A stretch of DNA of 55,054 bases from Streptomyces sp. A1277 (GTDB taxonomy: Bacteria > Actinomycetota > Actinomycetes > Streptomycetales > Streptomycetaceae), in assembly GCF_004795015.1 (NCBI RefSeq), contig NZ_SSBI01000056.1:1-55054 (forward strand), written 5' to 3'. Below, piece after piece: positions 1 to 9,271 of the stretch. The notes beneath the pieces are model-generated. The model saw only the letters and a program-made list of their open reading frames with translations, was not told where the DNA came from and searched no databases. The translations under genes were made by a program, and so were the position numbers. Every line of letters begins with the position of its first letter. Position 1 is the stretch's first letter.

Positions 1-987
1 GAACTGGCCGTCGTCCTCGTCGACGCCCGCAACGGGGTGGTCGAGCAGACCCGCAGGCACGCCGCGGTCGCCGCCCTGCTGCGCGTCCCGCACGTGGTGC
101 TGGCCGTCAACAAGATGGACCTCGTCGAGTACGCGGAGCCGGTGTTCGCCGCGATAGCCGAGGAGTTCACCGCGTACGCGGCCTCCCTCGGCGTCCCCGA
201 GATCACCGCGATCCCGATCTCCGCGCTGGCCGGCGACAACGTCGTGGAGCCGTCCGCGCACATGGACTGGTACGGCGGCCCGACCGTCCTGGAGCACCTG
301 GAGACGGTCCCGGTCAGCCACGACCTCACCGGCTGCCACGCCCGCTTCCCCGTCCAGTACGTGATCCGGCCGCAGACCGCCGAGCACCCGGACTACCGGG
401 GCTACGCGGGCCAGATCGCCGCCGGCGTGTTCCGGGTCGGCGAGCCCGTCACCGTGCTGCCCTCGGGCCGCACCTCCACGATCGCCGGCATCGACCTGCT
501 CGGGGACAGCGTGGACATCGCCTGGGCGCCCCAGTCGGTGACCCTGCGCCTCACCGACGACATCGACGTCTCGCGCGGCGACCTCATCGCCCCGGTGGAC
601 GACGCCCCGGCGGTCACCCAGGACGTGGAGGCGACCGTCTGCCATGTCGCGGACCAGCCGCTCACCGTGGGGCAGCGGGTGCTGCTCAAGCACACCACCC
701 GTACGGTCAAGGCGATCGTCAAGGACATCCCCTCGCGGCTGACCCTGGACGACCTCTCGCAGCACCCGGCCCCGGGGCAGCTCGTCGCCAACGACATCGG
801 CCGGGTCGTGGTCCGTACCGCCGAGCCGCTCGCGCTCGACGCGTACGCCGACTCGCGCCGCACCGGCTCCTTCCTCCTGATCGACCCGGCGGACGGCACC
901 ACGCTGTCGGCGGGCATGGCGGGCGCCTCGTTCGCCGCCGCCGAGGAAGCGCCGGCCGCCGGCGACGACGCCGAGTGGGACTTCTGA
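1..987 (+). CDS. cysN: Sulfate adenylyltransferase subunit 1 (CysN), 3' part
   Basis: This is the GTPase subunit of ATP sulfurylase, which with CysD makes adenosine phosphosulfate from sulfate and ATP in the cytoplasm. The frame is open from base 1, so the gene begins outside the window; 328 residues are visible. They start just after the G2 region with VDARNG and contain the G4 motif NKMD (about residue 50), then the SALAGDN G5-like segment and the two beta-barrel domains typical of EF-Tu-like GTPases. The P-loop and G3 motif lie upstream of the window. The gene leads a rightward run with the ABC importer genes, which supports a sulfur assimilation operon. The short alanine/glutamate-rich C-terminus ending AEWDF is normal for the actinobacterial type. 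Confidence 0.95.
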   Translation, partial: ELAVVLVDARNGVVEQTRRHAAVAALLRVPHVVLAVNKMDLVEYAEPVFAAIAEEFTAYAASLGVPEITAIPISALAGDNVVEPSAHMDWYGGPTVLEHLETVPVSHDLTGCHARFPVQYVIRPQTAEHPDYRGYAGQIAAGVFRVGEPVTVLPSGRTSTIAGIDLLGDSVDIAWAPQSVTLRLTDDIDVSRGDLIAPVDDAPAVTQDVEATVCHVADQPLTVGQRVLLKHTTRTVKAIVKDIPSRLTLDDLSQHPAPGQLVANDIGRVVVRTAEPLALDAYADSRRTGSFLLIDPADGTTLSAGMAGASFAAAEEAPAAGDDAEWDF

Positions 988-1088
988 TGGGCATCGACAT
1001 CTTCTCGACCTTCGCGAAGGAGGGCGGCCGCGTCGGCAGCGGCGCCCTGGGCAGCGGGCAGGGCGGTGTCGGGCGATGTGCGCGATGA
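987..1088 (+). CDS. Tiny ORF coupled to the cysN stop, doubtful
   Basis: A 33-codon frame starts with ATG overlapping the cysN stop (TGATG) and ends at 1088, where its stop overlaps another ATG (ATGA at 1085-1088) that opens a 38-codon arginine-rich frame ending at 1201. Neither product resembles a known family, and the second is rich in Arg and Pro as expected of random high-GC sequence. The overlaps could keep ribosomes moving from cysN toward the ssuA start at 1231, but this may be chance. This is what the 243-base gap between cysN and ssuA holds. Confidence 0.2.
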   Translation: MGIDIFSTFAKEGGRVGSGALGSGQGGVGRCAR

Positions 1089-1230
1089 CGTACGCGCACC
1101 GCCTGCGCGCCCGGCAGCTCCAACAGCTCCGCACGCACCGCCCGCATCGACGAAGACCCGCCGACCGCCCGGCCGCGCCCCCGCAATTCCGAGGGGCGTG
1201 AGCACCGGGCCTCCGAGAGGAAGACCTCCC

Positions 1231-2346
1231 GTGCCTGCCCCCCGTACCACGCTGCGTCGCAGCATCGCCGCCGCCGCCGCGCTGCCCCTGCTGGCCGTGG
1301 CCCTGACCGCCTGCGGCTACGGTTCCGAGTCGACGGACGACGACGTCAAGAAGGCGAACGCCGCCGCCGACGGGAAGAAGCTCTCCGCCGACACCGTGCG
1401 CATCGGGTACTTTCCGAACCTCACGCACGCCACCGCGCTCGTGGGCGACCAGGAGGGTCTGTTCCAGAAGGAACTGGGCGGCACCCAGCTCAAGACCTCC
1501 ACCTTCAACGCCGGCCCGTCCGAGATCGAGGCGCTGAACGCCAACTCGATCGACATCGGCTTCATCGGCCCCTCGCCGTCCATCAACGGCTACACCAAGT
1601 CCAAGGGCAAGAACCTCCGGATCATCGGCGGTTCGGCCTCCGGCGGCGTGAAGCTCGTCGTGAACCCGAAGAAGATCAAGACCCTGGACGACCTCTTGGG
1701 CAAGAAGATCGCCACCCCGCAGCTCGGCAACACCCAGGACGTGGCGTTCCTCAACTGGATCTCCGAGAAGGGCTGGAAGGTCGACGCCCAGAGCGGCAAG
1801 GGTGACGTCTCCGTCGTCCGTACGGACAACAAGGTGACGCCCGACGCCTACCGCTCCGGCTCCATCGACGGCGCCTGGGTCCCCGAGCCGACCGCCTCCA
1901 AGCTGGTCGCCGAGGGTGCGAAGGAACTGCTCGACGAGTCGAAGCTGTGGCCGGACGACAAGTTCGTGATCACCAACATCATCGTGTCGCAGAAGTTCCT
2001 CAAGGAGCACGGGGACGTCGTCGAGGCCGTGCTGCGCGGCTCCGTCGCCACCAACGCGTGGATCAACGCCAATCCGGACAAGGCCAAGCACTCCGCCAAC
2101 GCCGCGCTGAAGAAGCTCACCGGCAAGGAGCTCCCGGCCGAGGTGATCGACCCGGCGTGGAAGTCGATCCTGATCACCGACGACCCGCTGGCCGCCACGC
2201 TCGACGCGCAGGCCCAGCACGCGGTGAAGGCCGGTCTGCTGGAGGAGCCCGACCTCAAGGGCATCTACGACCTGAAGCCGCTGAACAAGATTTTCAAGGC
2301 CGCGGGCAAGCCCGAGGCCGACGACGCCGGCCTCGGCGTCAAGTAA
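1231..2346 (+). CDS. ssuA: SsuA-type ABC transporter substrate-binding lipoprotein
   Basis: This is the extracellular binding protein of a sulfonate/sulfate/taurine-type importer, 371 residues from the GTG at 1231, which follows a GAGAGGAAG ribosome site. An upstream in-frame ATG at 1066 would add a proline-rich non-signal stretch and is rejected. The N-terminus has twin arginine-like basic residues, a hydrophobic core and a lipobox (ALTAC, Cys about residue 29), so it is probably a membrane-anchored lipoprotein. The body has the NMT1/SsuA signature: IGYFPNLTHATALVG, a GPSEIEALNANSIDIGFIG segment and a conserved LDDLLGKKIATP region. It sits between cysN and the matching ATPase and permease genes, so a role in sulfur uptake is well supported. 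The exact substrate (sulfate, sulfonate or taurine) cannot be told from sequence. Confidence 0.9.
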   Translation: MPAPRTTLRRSIAAAAALPLLAVALTACGYGSESTDDDVKKANAAADGKKLSADTVRIGYFPNLTHATALVGDQEGLFQKELGGTQLKTSTFNAGPSEIEALNANSIDIGFIGPSPSINGYTKSKGKNLRIIGGSASGGVKLVVNPKKIKTLDDLLGKKIATPQLGNTQDVAFLNWISEKGWKVDAQSGKGDVSVVRTDNKVTPDAYRSGSIDGAWVPEPTASKLVAEGAKELLDESKLWPDDKFVITNIIVSQKFLKEHGDVVEAVLRGSVATNAWINANPDKAKHSANAALKKLTGKELPAEVIDPAWKSILITDDPLAATLDAQAQHAVKAGLLEEPDLKGIYDLKPLNKIFKAAGKPEADDAGLGVK

Positions 2347-2380
2347 CCAGCCGCCCGAAGACTCCCAGGAGGTGACGACC

Positions 2381-3169
2381 ATGGCGAACACCCTCACCAA
2401 GGCCGAGGACCGTGTCTCGGTCGGGCACGCCGCTCGTCTCGCACATGTCTCGAAGTCCTTCGCCGGGCCCGCGGGAACGCAGCTGGTCCTGGACGACATC
2501 AGCCTCGATGTCGCCCCGGGCGAGTTCGTCACCCTTCTGGGAGCCTCCGGATGCGGCAAGTCGACGCTGCTCAACCTGGTGGCCGGACTCGACCGGCCGA
2601 CCGGGGGGACCATCGAGACCCCCGGCGGCCGGCCGGCGCTGATGTTCCAGGAGCACGCCCTCTTCCCGTGGCTGACCGCGGGCAAGAACATCGAACTCGC
2701 GCTGCGCCTGCGCGGCGTAGCGAAGTCGCAGCGCCGCCCGGAGGCGGAACGGCTGCTGGAGCTGGTGCGTCTGGGCGGGGCGTACGGCAAGCGGGTGCAC
2801 GAGCTCTCCGGCGGCATGCGGCAGCGCGTGGCGATGGCCCGCGCGCTCGCCCAGGACAGCCGACTGCTCCTGATGGACGAGCCGTTCGCCGCGCTCGACG
2901 CCATCACCCGCGATGTGCTGCACGACGAGCTGACCCGGATCTGGCGCGAGACCAATGTGTCGGTCCTCTTCGTCACACACAACGTGCGCGAGGCCGTACG
3001 GCTCGCCGAGCGCGTCGTGCTGCTCTCGTCCCGCCCCGGCCGGATCGCCCGTGAGTGGACGGTCGACATCGAGCAGCCTCGCCGCATCGAGGACACCTCA
3101 GTGGCGGAACTGTCCGTCGAGATCACCGAACAACTGCGTGGGGAGATCCGCCGTCATGGCCAGCACTGA
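2381..3169 (+). CDS. ssuB: SsuB-type ABC transporter ATP-binding protein
   Basis: This is the ATPase subunit of the sulfur-compound importer, 262 residues. The ATG at 2381 is chosen because CAGGAGG lies eight bases before it; an in-frame GTG at 2372 would overlap that ribosome site. The order of motifs is standard: Walker A GASGCGKST, a Q-loop MFQEHALFPW, the signature LSGGMRQR, Walker B LLLMDEPFAALD and the H-loop FVTHN. A short Thr/Ala-rich N-terminal extension precedes the domain. The C-terminus overlaps the permease gene by 14 bases, so the two are probably translated together. It belongs to the nitrate/sulfonate/taurine ATPase group, consistent with the neighbouring SsuA-like and SsuC-like proteins. 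Confidence 0.92.
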   Translation: MANTLTKAEDRVSVGHAARLAHVSKSFAGPAGTQLVLDDISLDVAPGEFVTLLGASGCGKSTLLNLVAGLDRPTGGTIETPGGRPALMFQEHALFPWLTAGKNIELALRLRGVAKSQRRPEAERLLELVRLGGAYGKRVHELSGGMRQRVAMARALAQDSRLLLMDEPFAALDAITRDVLHDELTRIWRETNVSVLFVTHNVREAVRLAERVVLLSSRPGRIAREWTVDIEQPRRIEDTSVAELSVEITEQLRGEIRRHGQH

Positions 3170-4079
3170 CATCAAGTCGGACGAGGCGGGGTCCGGCGGG
3201 AGCGGGCCCGGTACGCGAAAGCCGGACGACCTGGCCGGTCTGGAGGCGGGCCTGGACGCCCTGGACACGGTGCAGGTGCAGCGCACCCCGGTGCGCGAGG
3301 TCCTGCTGCGCAAGGTCCTGCCGCCGCTGCTGGCGGTGGCCCTGGTCCTCGTCGTGTGGCAGGTGCTCGTCTGGGCCGAGGTGACCGAGGACTACAAGCT
3401 GCCCTCGCCCTCCGCCGTCTGGGACAGCGCCCGTGACATGTGGCTGCGCGGAACCTTGCTGGAGGTGGTGTGGACCAGCGTCTCGCGCGGTCTGCTCGGC
3501 TTCCTGCTCTCGGTCGCCATCGGCACCCCGCTCGGCCTGCTGGTGGCCCGGGTGAAGTTCGTCCGGGCCGCGATCGGCCCGATCCTGTCCGGGCTTCAGT
3601 CGCTGCCCTCGGTCGCCTGGGTGGCGCCGGCCGTGATCTGGCTCGGCCTCGACGACAAGATGATGTTCGCGGTCATCCTGCTCGGCGCGGTGCCCTCGAT
3701 CGCCAACGGGCTGGTCTCCGGCGTCGACCAGGTGCCGCCGCTCTTCCTGCGAGCGGGCCGCACCCTGGGCGCGACCGGGCTGCGCGGCACCTGGCTGATC
3801 GTGATGCCGGCCGCCCTGCCGGGCTACCTGGCCGGCCTCAAGCAGGGCTGGGCGTTCTCCTGGCGTTCGCTGATGGCCGCCGAGATCATCGCCTCCTCTC
3901 CCGAACTGGGCCTCGGGCTCGGGCAGTTGCTGGAGAACGGCCGCAACAACGCGGACATGCCGGGGATCTTCCTCGCCATCATCCTGATCCTGTTCGTCGG
4001 CATCGCCATCGACCTGCTCATCTTCAGTCCGCTGGAGCGGTGGGTGCTGCGCAGCCGCGGTCTCCTCGTCAAGAACTGA
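3156..4079 (+). CDS. ssuC: SsuC-type ABC transporter permease
   Basis: This is the membrane subunit of the importer, 307 residues from the ATG at 3156, which overlaps the end of ssuB by 14 bases. About 50 hydrophilic residues come first, then a first membrane helix (PPLLAVALVLVVWQVLVW) and further helices making the BPD_transp_1 fold. The EAA-like coupling loop is recognisable around FLRAGRTLGATGLRGTWLIVMPAALPG. The QGWAFSWRSLMAAEII segment is typical of SsuC/TauC proteins. No own promoter is visible, and it should be co-transcribed with ssuA and ssuB. The acidic, glycine-rich N-terminal tail is longer than in enterobacterial SsuC but common in Streptomyces. Confidence 0.92.
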   Translation: MASTDIKSDEAGSGGSGPGTRKPDDLAGLEAGLDALDTVQVQRTPVREVLLRKVLPPLLAVALVLVVWQVLVWAEVTEDYKLPSPSAVWDSARDMWLRGTLLEVVWTSVSRGLLGFLLSVAIGTPLGLLVARVKFVRAAIGPILSGLQSLPSVAWVAPAVIWLGLDDKMMFAVILLGAVPSIANGLVSGVDQVPPLFLRAGRTLGATGLRGTWLIVMPAALPGYLAGLKQGWAFSWRSLMAAEIIASSPELGLGLGQLLENGRNNADMPGIFLAIILILFVGIAIDLLIFSPLERWVLRSRGLLVKN

Positions 4080-4085
4080 GCGCTC

Positions 4086-4844
4086 ATGTCCTCTCCGGTC
4101 CTCCTCGTCATCGCCCACGGCAGCCGTGACCCGCGGCACGCCGCGACCGTGCACGCGCTGACCGCGCGGGTACGGGCGCTGCGGCCGGGGCTGCGCGTGG
4201 AGACCGGGTTCCTGGACTTCAACGCGCCCTCGGTGCCGCGGGTCCTTGAACGGCTGGCCGCCGAGGGTGCGCACGAGGTGGTGGCGCTGCCGCTGCTGCT
4301 CACCCGGGCGTTCCACGCCAAGTCGGACATCCCGGCGGTGCTGCGGGAGGCCCGCGCGGCGCTGCCCCGGCTGCGGGTGAGCCGGGCCGAGGTGCTCGGC
4401 CCGTCGCCGCTGCTGAACGCCGCCCTGGAACGGCGGCTGGACGAGGCCGGGGTCCGCCCCGGCGACCGAAGCTCGACCGGGCTCGTCCTGGCCTCGGCGG
4501 GCTCCTCAGACCCGGAGGCGATCGCAGTGATCGCTGAAATCGCGCGGGAGCTGCGGCACACCGGTTGGTGTTCCGTGCGGCCTGCGTTCGCCTCCGCATC
4601 CCTCCCCCGCACCGAGGACGCGGTACGGGCCCTGCGGGCCGACGGCGTGCGCCGGGTGGCGGTCGCCCCGTACGTGATCGCGCCCGGCCGCCTCCCGGAC
4701 CGCATCGCTGCGGGGGCGGCCGAGGCCGGCGCGGACGTGCTGGCCGGGGTGCTGGGGCCGGCGCCCGAGCTGGCCCGGCTGCTGCTGGACCGGTACGACG
4801 GGGCCCGCGTGCGGTCCGCGCGCCCGGTCCCGCTCAGCGCCTGA
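4086..4844 (+). CDS. Sirohydrochlorin chelatase / CbiX-like protein
   Basis: A 252-residue class II chelatase-like protein that inserts iron (or cobalt) into sirohydrochlorin, the precursor of the siroheme used by sulfite reductase. The first half carries the metal-binding pattern: His11 in IAHGSRDP and His77 in the LLTRAFHAKSDIP segment. The second half repeats the fold, but the equivalent sites are degenerate (ASAGSSDPEA and APGRLPDRIA), so only one active centre is expected, as in long CbiX-like forms. It starts six bases after ssuC and closes the sulfur operon, which points to siroheme rather than cobalamin. The precise metal is inferred from context only. Confidence 0.85.
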   Translation: MSSPVLLVIAHGSRDPRHAATVHALTARVRALRPGLRVETGFLDFNAPSVPRVLERLAAEGAHEVVALPLLLTRAFHAKSDIPAVLREARAALPRLRVSRAEVLGPSPLLNAALERRLDEAGVRPGDRSSTGLVLASAGSSDPEAIAVIAEIARELRHTGWCSVRPAFASASLPRTEDAVRALRADGVRRVAVAPYVIAPGRLPDRIAAGAAEAGADVLAGVLGPAPELARLLLDRYDGARVRSARPVPLSA

Positions 4845-4862
4845 GCCGGCCGGGCCGCTCAG
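4841..4862. terminator. Small hairpin between convergent genes
   Basis: CTGAGC at 4841-4846 pairs with GCTCAG at 4857-4862, with a GC-rich centre that can pair further. It spans both stop codons of the chelatase-like and DsbA-like genes and the 14 bases between them. It could act as a bidirectional terminator; there is no U-tract. Confidence 0.4.
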
Positions 4863-5491
4863 CCCACGTCGATGCCGCCCGTGCGGGTGCGCTTGAGCTC
4901 GAAGAAGTCCGCGTGGCCGGCGAGCACCCGGAAGCTGTCGAACAGCCGGGCCGCCTCCTCGCCGCGCGGGATCGCCCGCAGCACCGGCCCGAACCAGACC
5001 GTCCCGTCCACGTGGATCGTGGGGGTGCCCACGTACCCGCCCGCCTCCGGGTCCTGGCCCGCCTCGTGGCTGCGCCGCACGGCCTCGTCGTACGCCTCGG
5101 TGTGCGCGGCCCCCGCGAGCCCTGCGGGCAGGCCCAGTTCGGCGAGGGACTGGGCGACGACCTCGTCGAAATCCTCGTTCTTCTGCTGGTGGATACGGCT
5201 GCCGAGGGCCGTGTACAGGTCGCGGAGCACCTCCTCGCCGTGTTCCTCGGCCGCGGCGGCGGCGACCCGCACCGGGCCGATCGACCGGTCGACCAGGTCG
5301 CGGTACCAGTCGGGGAGTTCGTTGCCGGTGTTGTGCAGGTAGAGGCTCATGACGTGGAAGCGGAGTCCGATGTCGCGGTGCTGCTCCACCTCCAGCATCC
5401 AGCGGGAGGTGATCCAGGCGAACGGGCAGGCCGGGTCGAAGTAGAAGTCGACGACGGGCCTGCCCTGTTCCGGGGTGCGGTGTGCGCTCAT
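4859..5491 (-). CDS. DsbA-family thioredoxin-fold protein (Rv2466c-like)
   Basis: A 210-residue DsbA/2-hydroxychromene-isomerase-fold protein. The N-terminus reads VDFYFDPACPFAWITSRW, a clear match to the mycothiol-dependent nitroreductase group represented by Rv2466c in Mycobacterium tuberculosis. In that protein the active motif has two cysteines (C-P-W-C). Here the second is alanine, giving C-P-F-A, so a two-thiol redox cycle is unlikely and a single-cysteine mechanism with mycothiol is more plausible. There is no signal peptide, so it should be cytoplasmic. The GTPTIHVDG segment supplies the cis-proline loop. It stands alone, convergent with the sulfur operon and with no obvious partner gene. 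Confidence 0.8.
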   Translation of the reverse strand: MSAHRTPEQGRPVVDFYFDPACPFAWITSRWMLEVEQHRDIGLRFHVMSLYLHNTGNELPDWYRDLVDRSIGPVRVAAAAAEEHGEEVLRDLYTALGSRIHQQKNEDFDEVVAQSLAELGLPAGLAGAAHTEAYDEAVRRSHEAGQDPEAGGYVGTPTIHVDGTVWFGPVLRAIPRGEEAARLFDSFRVLAGHADFFELKRTRTGGIDVG

Positions 5492-5559
5492 GGGGTGAGC
5501 CTAGCCAGCCGGTGGCGCACTCCCCCGGGCCATTCGGCGCCCCGCGTCCTGGGCCACTT

Positions 5560-6141
5560 TCAGCCCGCGGTCCACTGCGGGTCGCGTCCGCTCAGGGCGA
5601 GGGCGCGGGTGAATCCGGTGGCCCCGGGGGCGTCCACCTCGTCGGTGAAGCCCTCGTACTGGCGGTAGAGCGCGGCGGTCTTCTCGACGGTCCCCAGCAC
5701 GTGGGCGGCGGCCTCGTCGGAGAGCCGGAACTCCTGGCCGGTGGCGCGGGCGACGTCCCAGCCGTGCAGGGCGATCTCCTCGATGAGCATGGCGGCGGTG
5801 TCGGCGGCCGGGGACGCAGACTCGCCGGTGCCGATGGTGCCTTCCCAAACGGTCGGGTCGGCCCAGGCGGCGACGGCCCGGTCCAGCTGGGCGGCGTACT
5901 GCTCGGCCCAGTCGGCGTCGGCGGTGAAGTCGCGGGCGATCAGCTCCTCGGGGAGCTCGGTGCGCAGGGCGCGGTGCTCCATGCCGTGCGAGGTGTAGAG
6001 GACCCAGTGGTTGATGAGCGTGCGGACGTCCCAGTCCGCGCAGGGGGTGGCGGTCGCCTCCAGCTGTCGGGCGCTGACGCCCCGGGCCACACGGGCGGCC
6101 TCGGCGGCGCATTCGGTCATGTGGGCGTGCTCGTTCTTCAT
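5560..6141 (-). CDS. TIGR03086-type DinB / maleylpyruvate isomerase-like protein
   Basis: A 193-residue protein of the DinB-like four-helix family that includes mycothiol-dependent maleylpyruvate isomerase. It starts at the ATG whose complement is 6139-6141 (MKNEHAHMTECAAEAA). Family features seen are the ATPCADWDVRTLINHWV segment, where CADWDVRTLINH carries a metal-ligand His, and the later EEIALHGWDVARATGQ segment with the second His and WD motif. The family usually binds a divalent metal through three histidines. The substrate is unknown; it is monocistronic, and a nearby DsbA-like gene of the mycothiol-using type is the only hint of context. Enzymatic activity is inferred from the family, not shown by sequence. 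Confidence 0.75.
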   Translation of the reverse strand: MKNEHAHMTECAAEAARVARGVSARQLEATATPCADWDVRTLINHWVLYTSHGMEHRALRTELPEELIARDFTADADWAEQYAAQLDRAVAAWADPTVWEGTIGTGESASPAADTAAMLIEEIALHGWDVARATGQEFRLSDEAAAHVLGTVEKTAALYRQYEGFTDEVDAPGATGFTRALALSGRDPQWTAG

Positions 6142-6285
6142 GCACGACAACGTAGGTGCGCATGGCCCGGCCGGTATTGAAGAAAGGCGACAGCGGGCGG
6201 GCGGCCGGGGAGGGTGTATGGGCCACGGACTAGGCTCTCCGGTGCGCCGGAAGGCGCTCGCGCCCGTACGAAGGAGCAGCCGCAC

Positions 6286-7122
6286 GTGACCACCACCGCA
6301 CCTCTGTCCCCCTCCGTCGCCACGGCCCCGGTGCCGGTCATCCGCGCCGAGGGGGTCTCGCTCGTACGTGACGGGAACGTCCTGCTCGACTCGGTCTCGC
6401 TCACCGTGCGCGGCGGGGAGCACTGGGCGCTGCTCGGTGCCAACGGGGCGGGCAAGAGCACGCTGCTCGGGCTGCTCGGCGCGGTCACGCACCCGACCCG
6501 GGGTTCGGTCGAGGTGCTGGGCCGGACGCTGGGGCGGGTGGATCTGCGGGAGCTGCGGACGCTGCTGGGCCATGTCAATCCGCGTCATCCGCTGCGGTCC
6601 CCTCTGACGGTGGACGAGGTGGTGCTGACGGGCCTGACGAACTCGGTCGAGCCGGTGCCGCGCTGGTCGCCGGGCCCTGGGCAGCGGGAGCGGGCGGAGC
6701 GGCTGCTGACGATGCTGGGCATGGGCGACAAGACGGGGTCGCGCTGGCCGGCGCTCTCGCAGGGTGAGCGCGGCCGGACGCTGATCGCCCGCGCCCTGAT
6801 GCCGCAGCCCCGGCTGCTGCTGCTCGACGAGCCGGCGACCGGGCTCGACCTGGCCGCCCGGGAGCAGCTGCTGGACAGCCTGGACGCGTTGCGCGAGGAG
6901 CATCCGGAACTGGCGACGGTGCTGGTCACGCATCATCTGGAGGAGCTGCCGGCGTCGACCACGCATGCGATGCTGCTGCGCGGCGGGCGGTGCCTGGCCT
7001 CGGGTGCTGCGGACGAGGTGCTGACCACGGACCGGGTCAGCGAGTGCTTCGGGCACCCGGTGCACATCACCCGCACGGACGGCCGGTGGACGGCCCGCGC
7101 CCGGCGTTCGCCCCGTCGCTGA
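6286..7122 (+). CDS. Orphan ABC transporter ATP-binding protein
   Basis: A 278-residue ABC ATPase starting at GTG 6286, ten bases after AAGGAG. Motifs: Walker A GANGAGKST, a short Q-loop region (LLGHVNPRHPLRSPLT), signature LSQGERGR, Walker B LLLLDEPATGLD and the H-loop LVTHHLEE. There is no membrane domain in the protein and no permease on either side, so it is either a stand-alone ATPase or pairs with a permease elsewhere. The architecture resembles the soluble ModF/YlmA-like single-domain ATPases annotated in Streptomyces. The last 56 bases overlap the tail of the convergent NTF2-like gene. The role is not known. Confidence 0.8.
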   Translation: MTTTAPLSPSVATAPVPVIRAEGVSLVRDGNVLLDSVSLTVRGGEHWALLGANGAGKSTLLGLLGAVTHPTRGSVEVLGRTLGRVDLRELRTLLGHVNPRHPLRSPLTVDEVVLTGLTNSVEPVPRWSPGPGQRERAERLLTMLGMGDKTGSRWPALSQGERGRTLIARALMPQPRLLLLDEPATGLDLAAREQLLDSLDALREEHPELATVLVTHHLEELPASTTHAMLLRGGRCLASGAADEVLTTDRVSECFGHPVHITRTDGRWTARARRSPRR

Positions 7123-7495
7123 CCTCGGGGGCCGCGTCGAAGGGGGTGGCCTGGTGGTAGTAGAGCAGCCAGCCCGCATCGGTGAGCCGCCACAGCGAAC
7201 TGCGGTGGGCGCGCCTGCCCTTGGCCTCGGTGTCGAAGGTGAGGTGGACGAGCTCGTCGGCGAGGTTGACGCCGCGCATCCGGGAGGCGGTGAGCTGGCC
7301 CGGCCGCGGGGCCAGGCCCGAGATGAGCGAGTCGATGACCGTGGCCCGGTCCCAGTGGCGGCCGGCGGTGTCGACCTCGTGGTAGTCGGGGTGCAGCACC
7401 TGGTCGAGGAGGACGGTGGAGGCCCGGACCACGGGGTCCATGAGCCGGAGCTCGCCCTCGATGGCCGCGGCCACGCCCGGCGCCGGCTCCGTCAT
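7067..7495 (-). CDS. NTF2-like (SnoaL/DUF4440-type) protein
   Basis: A 142-residue protein with the cone-shaped NTF2-like fold: an N-terminal helix region (AAIEGELRLMDPVVRAST), LDQVLHPDYHEVDTAGRHWDR, and the terminal strand pair WRLTDAGWLLYYHQATPF, which is the typical ending for DUF4440 proteins. Such domains act as small-molecule binding folds or isomerases, and a specific activity cannot be assigned. The gene runs against the ABC ATPase gene and overlaps it tail to tail by 56 bases. The overlapping C-terminal 18 residues (rich in Gly, Arg and Pro) lie beyond the fold and may simply be read-through into antisense sequence. Confidence 0.75.
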   Translation of the reverse strand: MTEPAPGVAAAIEGELRLMDPVVRASTVLLDQVLHPDYHEVDTAGRHWDRATVIDSLISGLAPRPGQLTASRMRGVNLADELVHLTFDTEAKGRRAHRSSLWRLTDAGWLLYYHQATPFDAAPEVSDGANAGRGPSTGRPCG

Positions 7496-7610
7496 GCCCC
7501 GCCCCCGCCCGCATCGGTCGTCATGGGCCCAGCTTAGGACGGTCCCGCCGGGCCGTGCGGCCGCCGCGCCCCGTGGGGGAGAGCGCGGTGGCCGCCGGTC
7601 GGGTGCGCTG

Positions 7611-8813
<1,203 letters not shown>

Positions 8814-8919
8814 GAAGAGGGGTCTCCTCGTCATTCTTTGTGGGGGGATTGGCCTCCGGCCGGAAAATCTCCGGGGGTTGTTCGAAACCTTTACCGATTG
8901 ACGCGCACAGATCAAGACC

Positions 8920-8946
8920 TTCATACGGCTCTGACGCAGTCGTCAA
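8920..8946 (-). promoter_or_regulatory. Possible promoter of the protease gene
   Basis: Reading the minus strand, TTGACG (8946-8941) is followed after 15 bases by TATGAA (8925-8920), about 107 bases before the protease start. The spacing is shorter than the usual 16-18 and the -10 match is partial. A second pair, TTGATC then TAAAGG, lies just downstream. The assignment is tentative. Confidence 0.3.
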
Positions 8947-9061
8947 GCTTTCGTCACAAGAAGCCCTCACCCGCGCACCGATGCGCCAACCACCTTTACG
9001 TGTAAGGGGCTTCGACCCTCCGTCTCGGGGGCACGACCTGTCCGCAAGTCGGAGAGGTCCT

Positions 9062-9262
9062 GCGGCCGTGCTGATCGACGCGACGATCATCCGCGGTGTC
9101 CTGCTGCCGGCCGCGATGGCCCTGCTGGGCGAGCGCAACTGGTACTTCCCGAAGTGGCTGCGGTGGCTGCCGGACATGACCCACGACCAGTCGTACGACG
9201 ACGTGCCGGACGAGGCCGCACCGGTCCTCGGCGGCGGGGAGCCGGAGCGGGTCGGCGTCTGA
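9062..9262 (+). pseudogene. C-terminal stump of an MMPL/RND-type membrane transporter
   Basis: About 65 residues, AAVLIDATIIRGVLLPAAM through a tail ending ERVGV, match the last transmembrane helix and cytoplasmic tail of MMPL family transporters: VLIDATI-x-R-x-VLLPA, LLGERNWYFPKWLRWLP. The family normally has over 700 residues and twelve membrane helices, and nothing recognisable lies upstream; the frame before 9060 is not MMPL-like. The break is at about base 9060. A GGAGAGG ten bases before GTG 9068 could by chance start a 64-residue peptide, but a remnant left by deletion is the better reading. Confidence 0.75.
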
Positions 9263-9271
9263 CCCCGGCCG

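Noticed and set aside
6286..7122. Orphan ABC ATPase as a resistance (two-domain) protein
   Set aside because: Only one nucleotide-binding domain is present and no membrane partner is near, so a resistance role cannot be supported.
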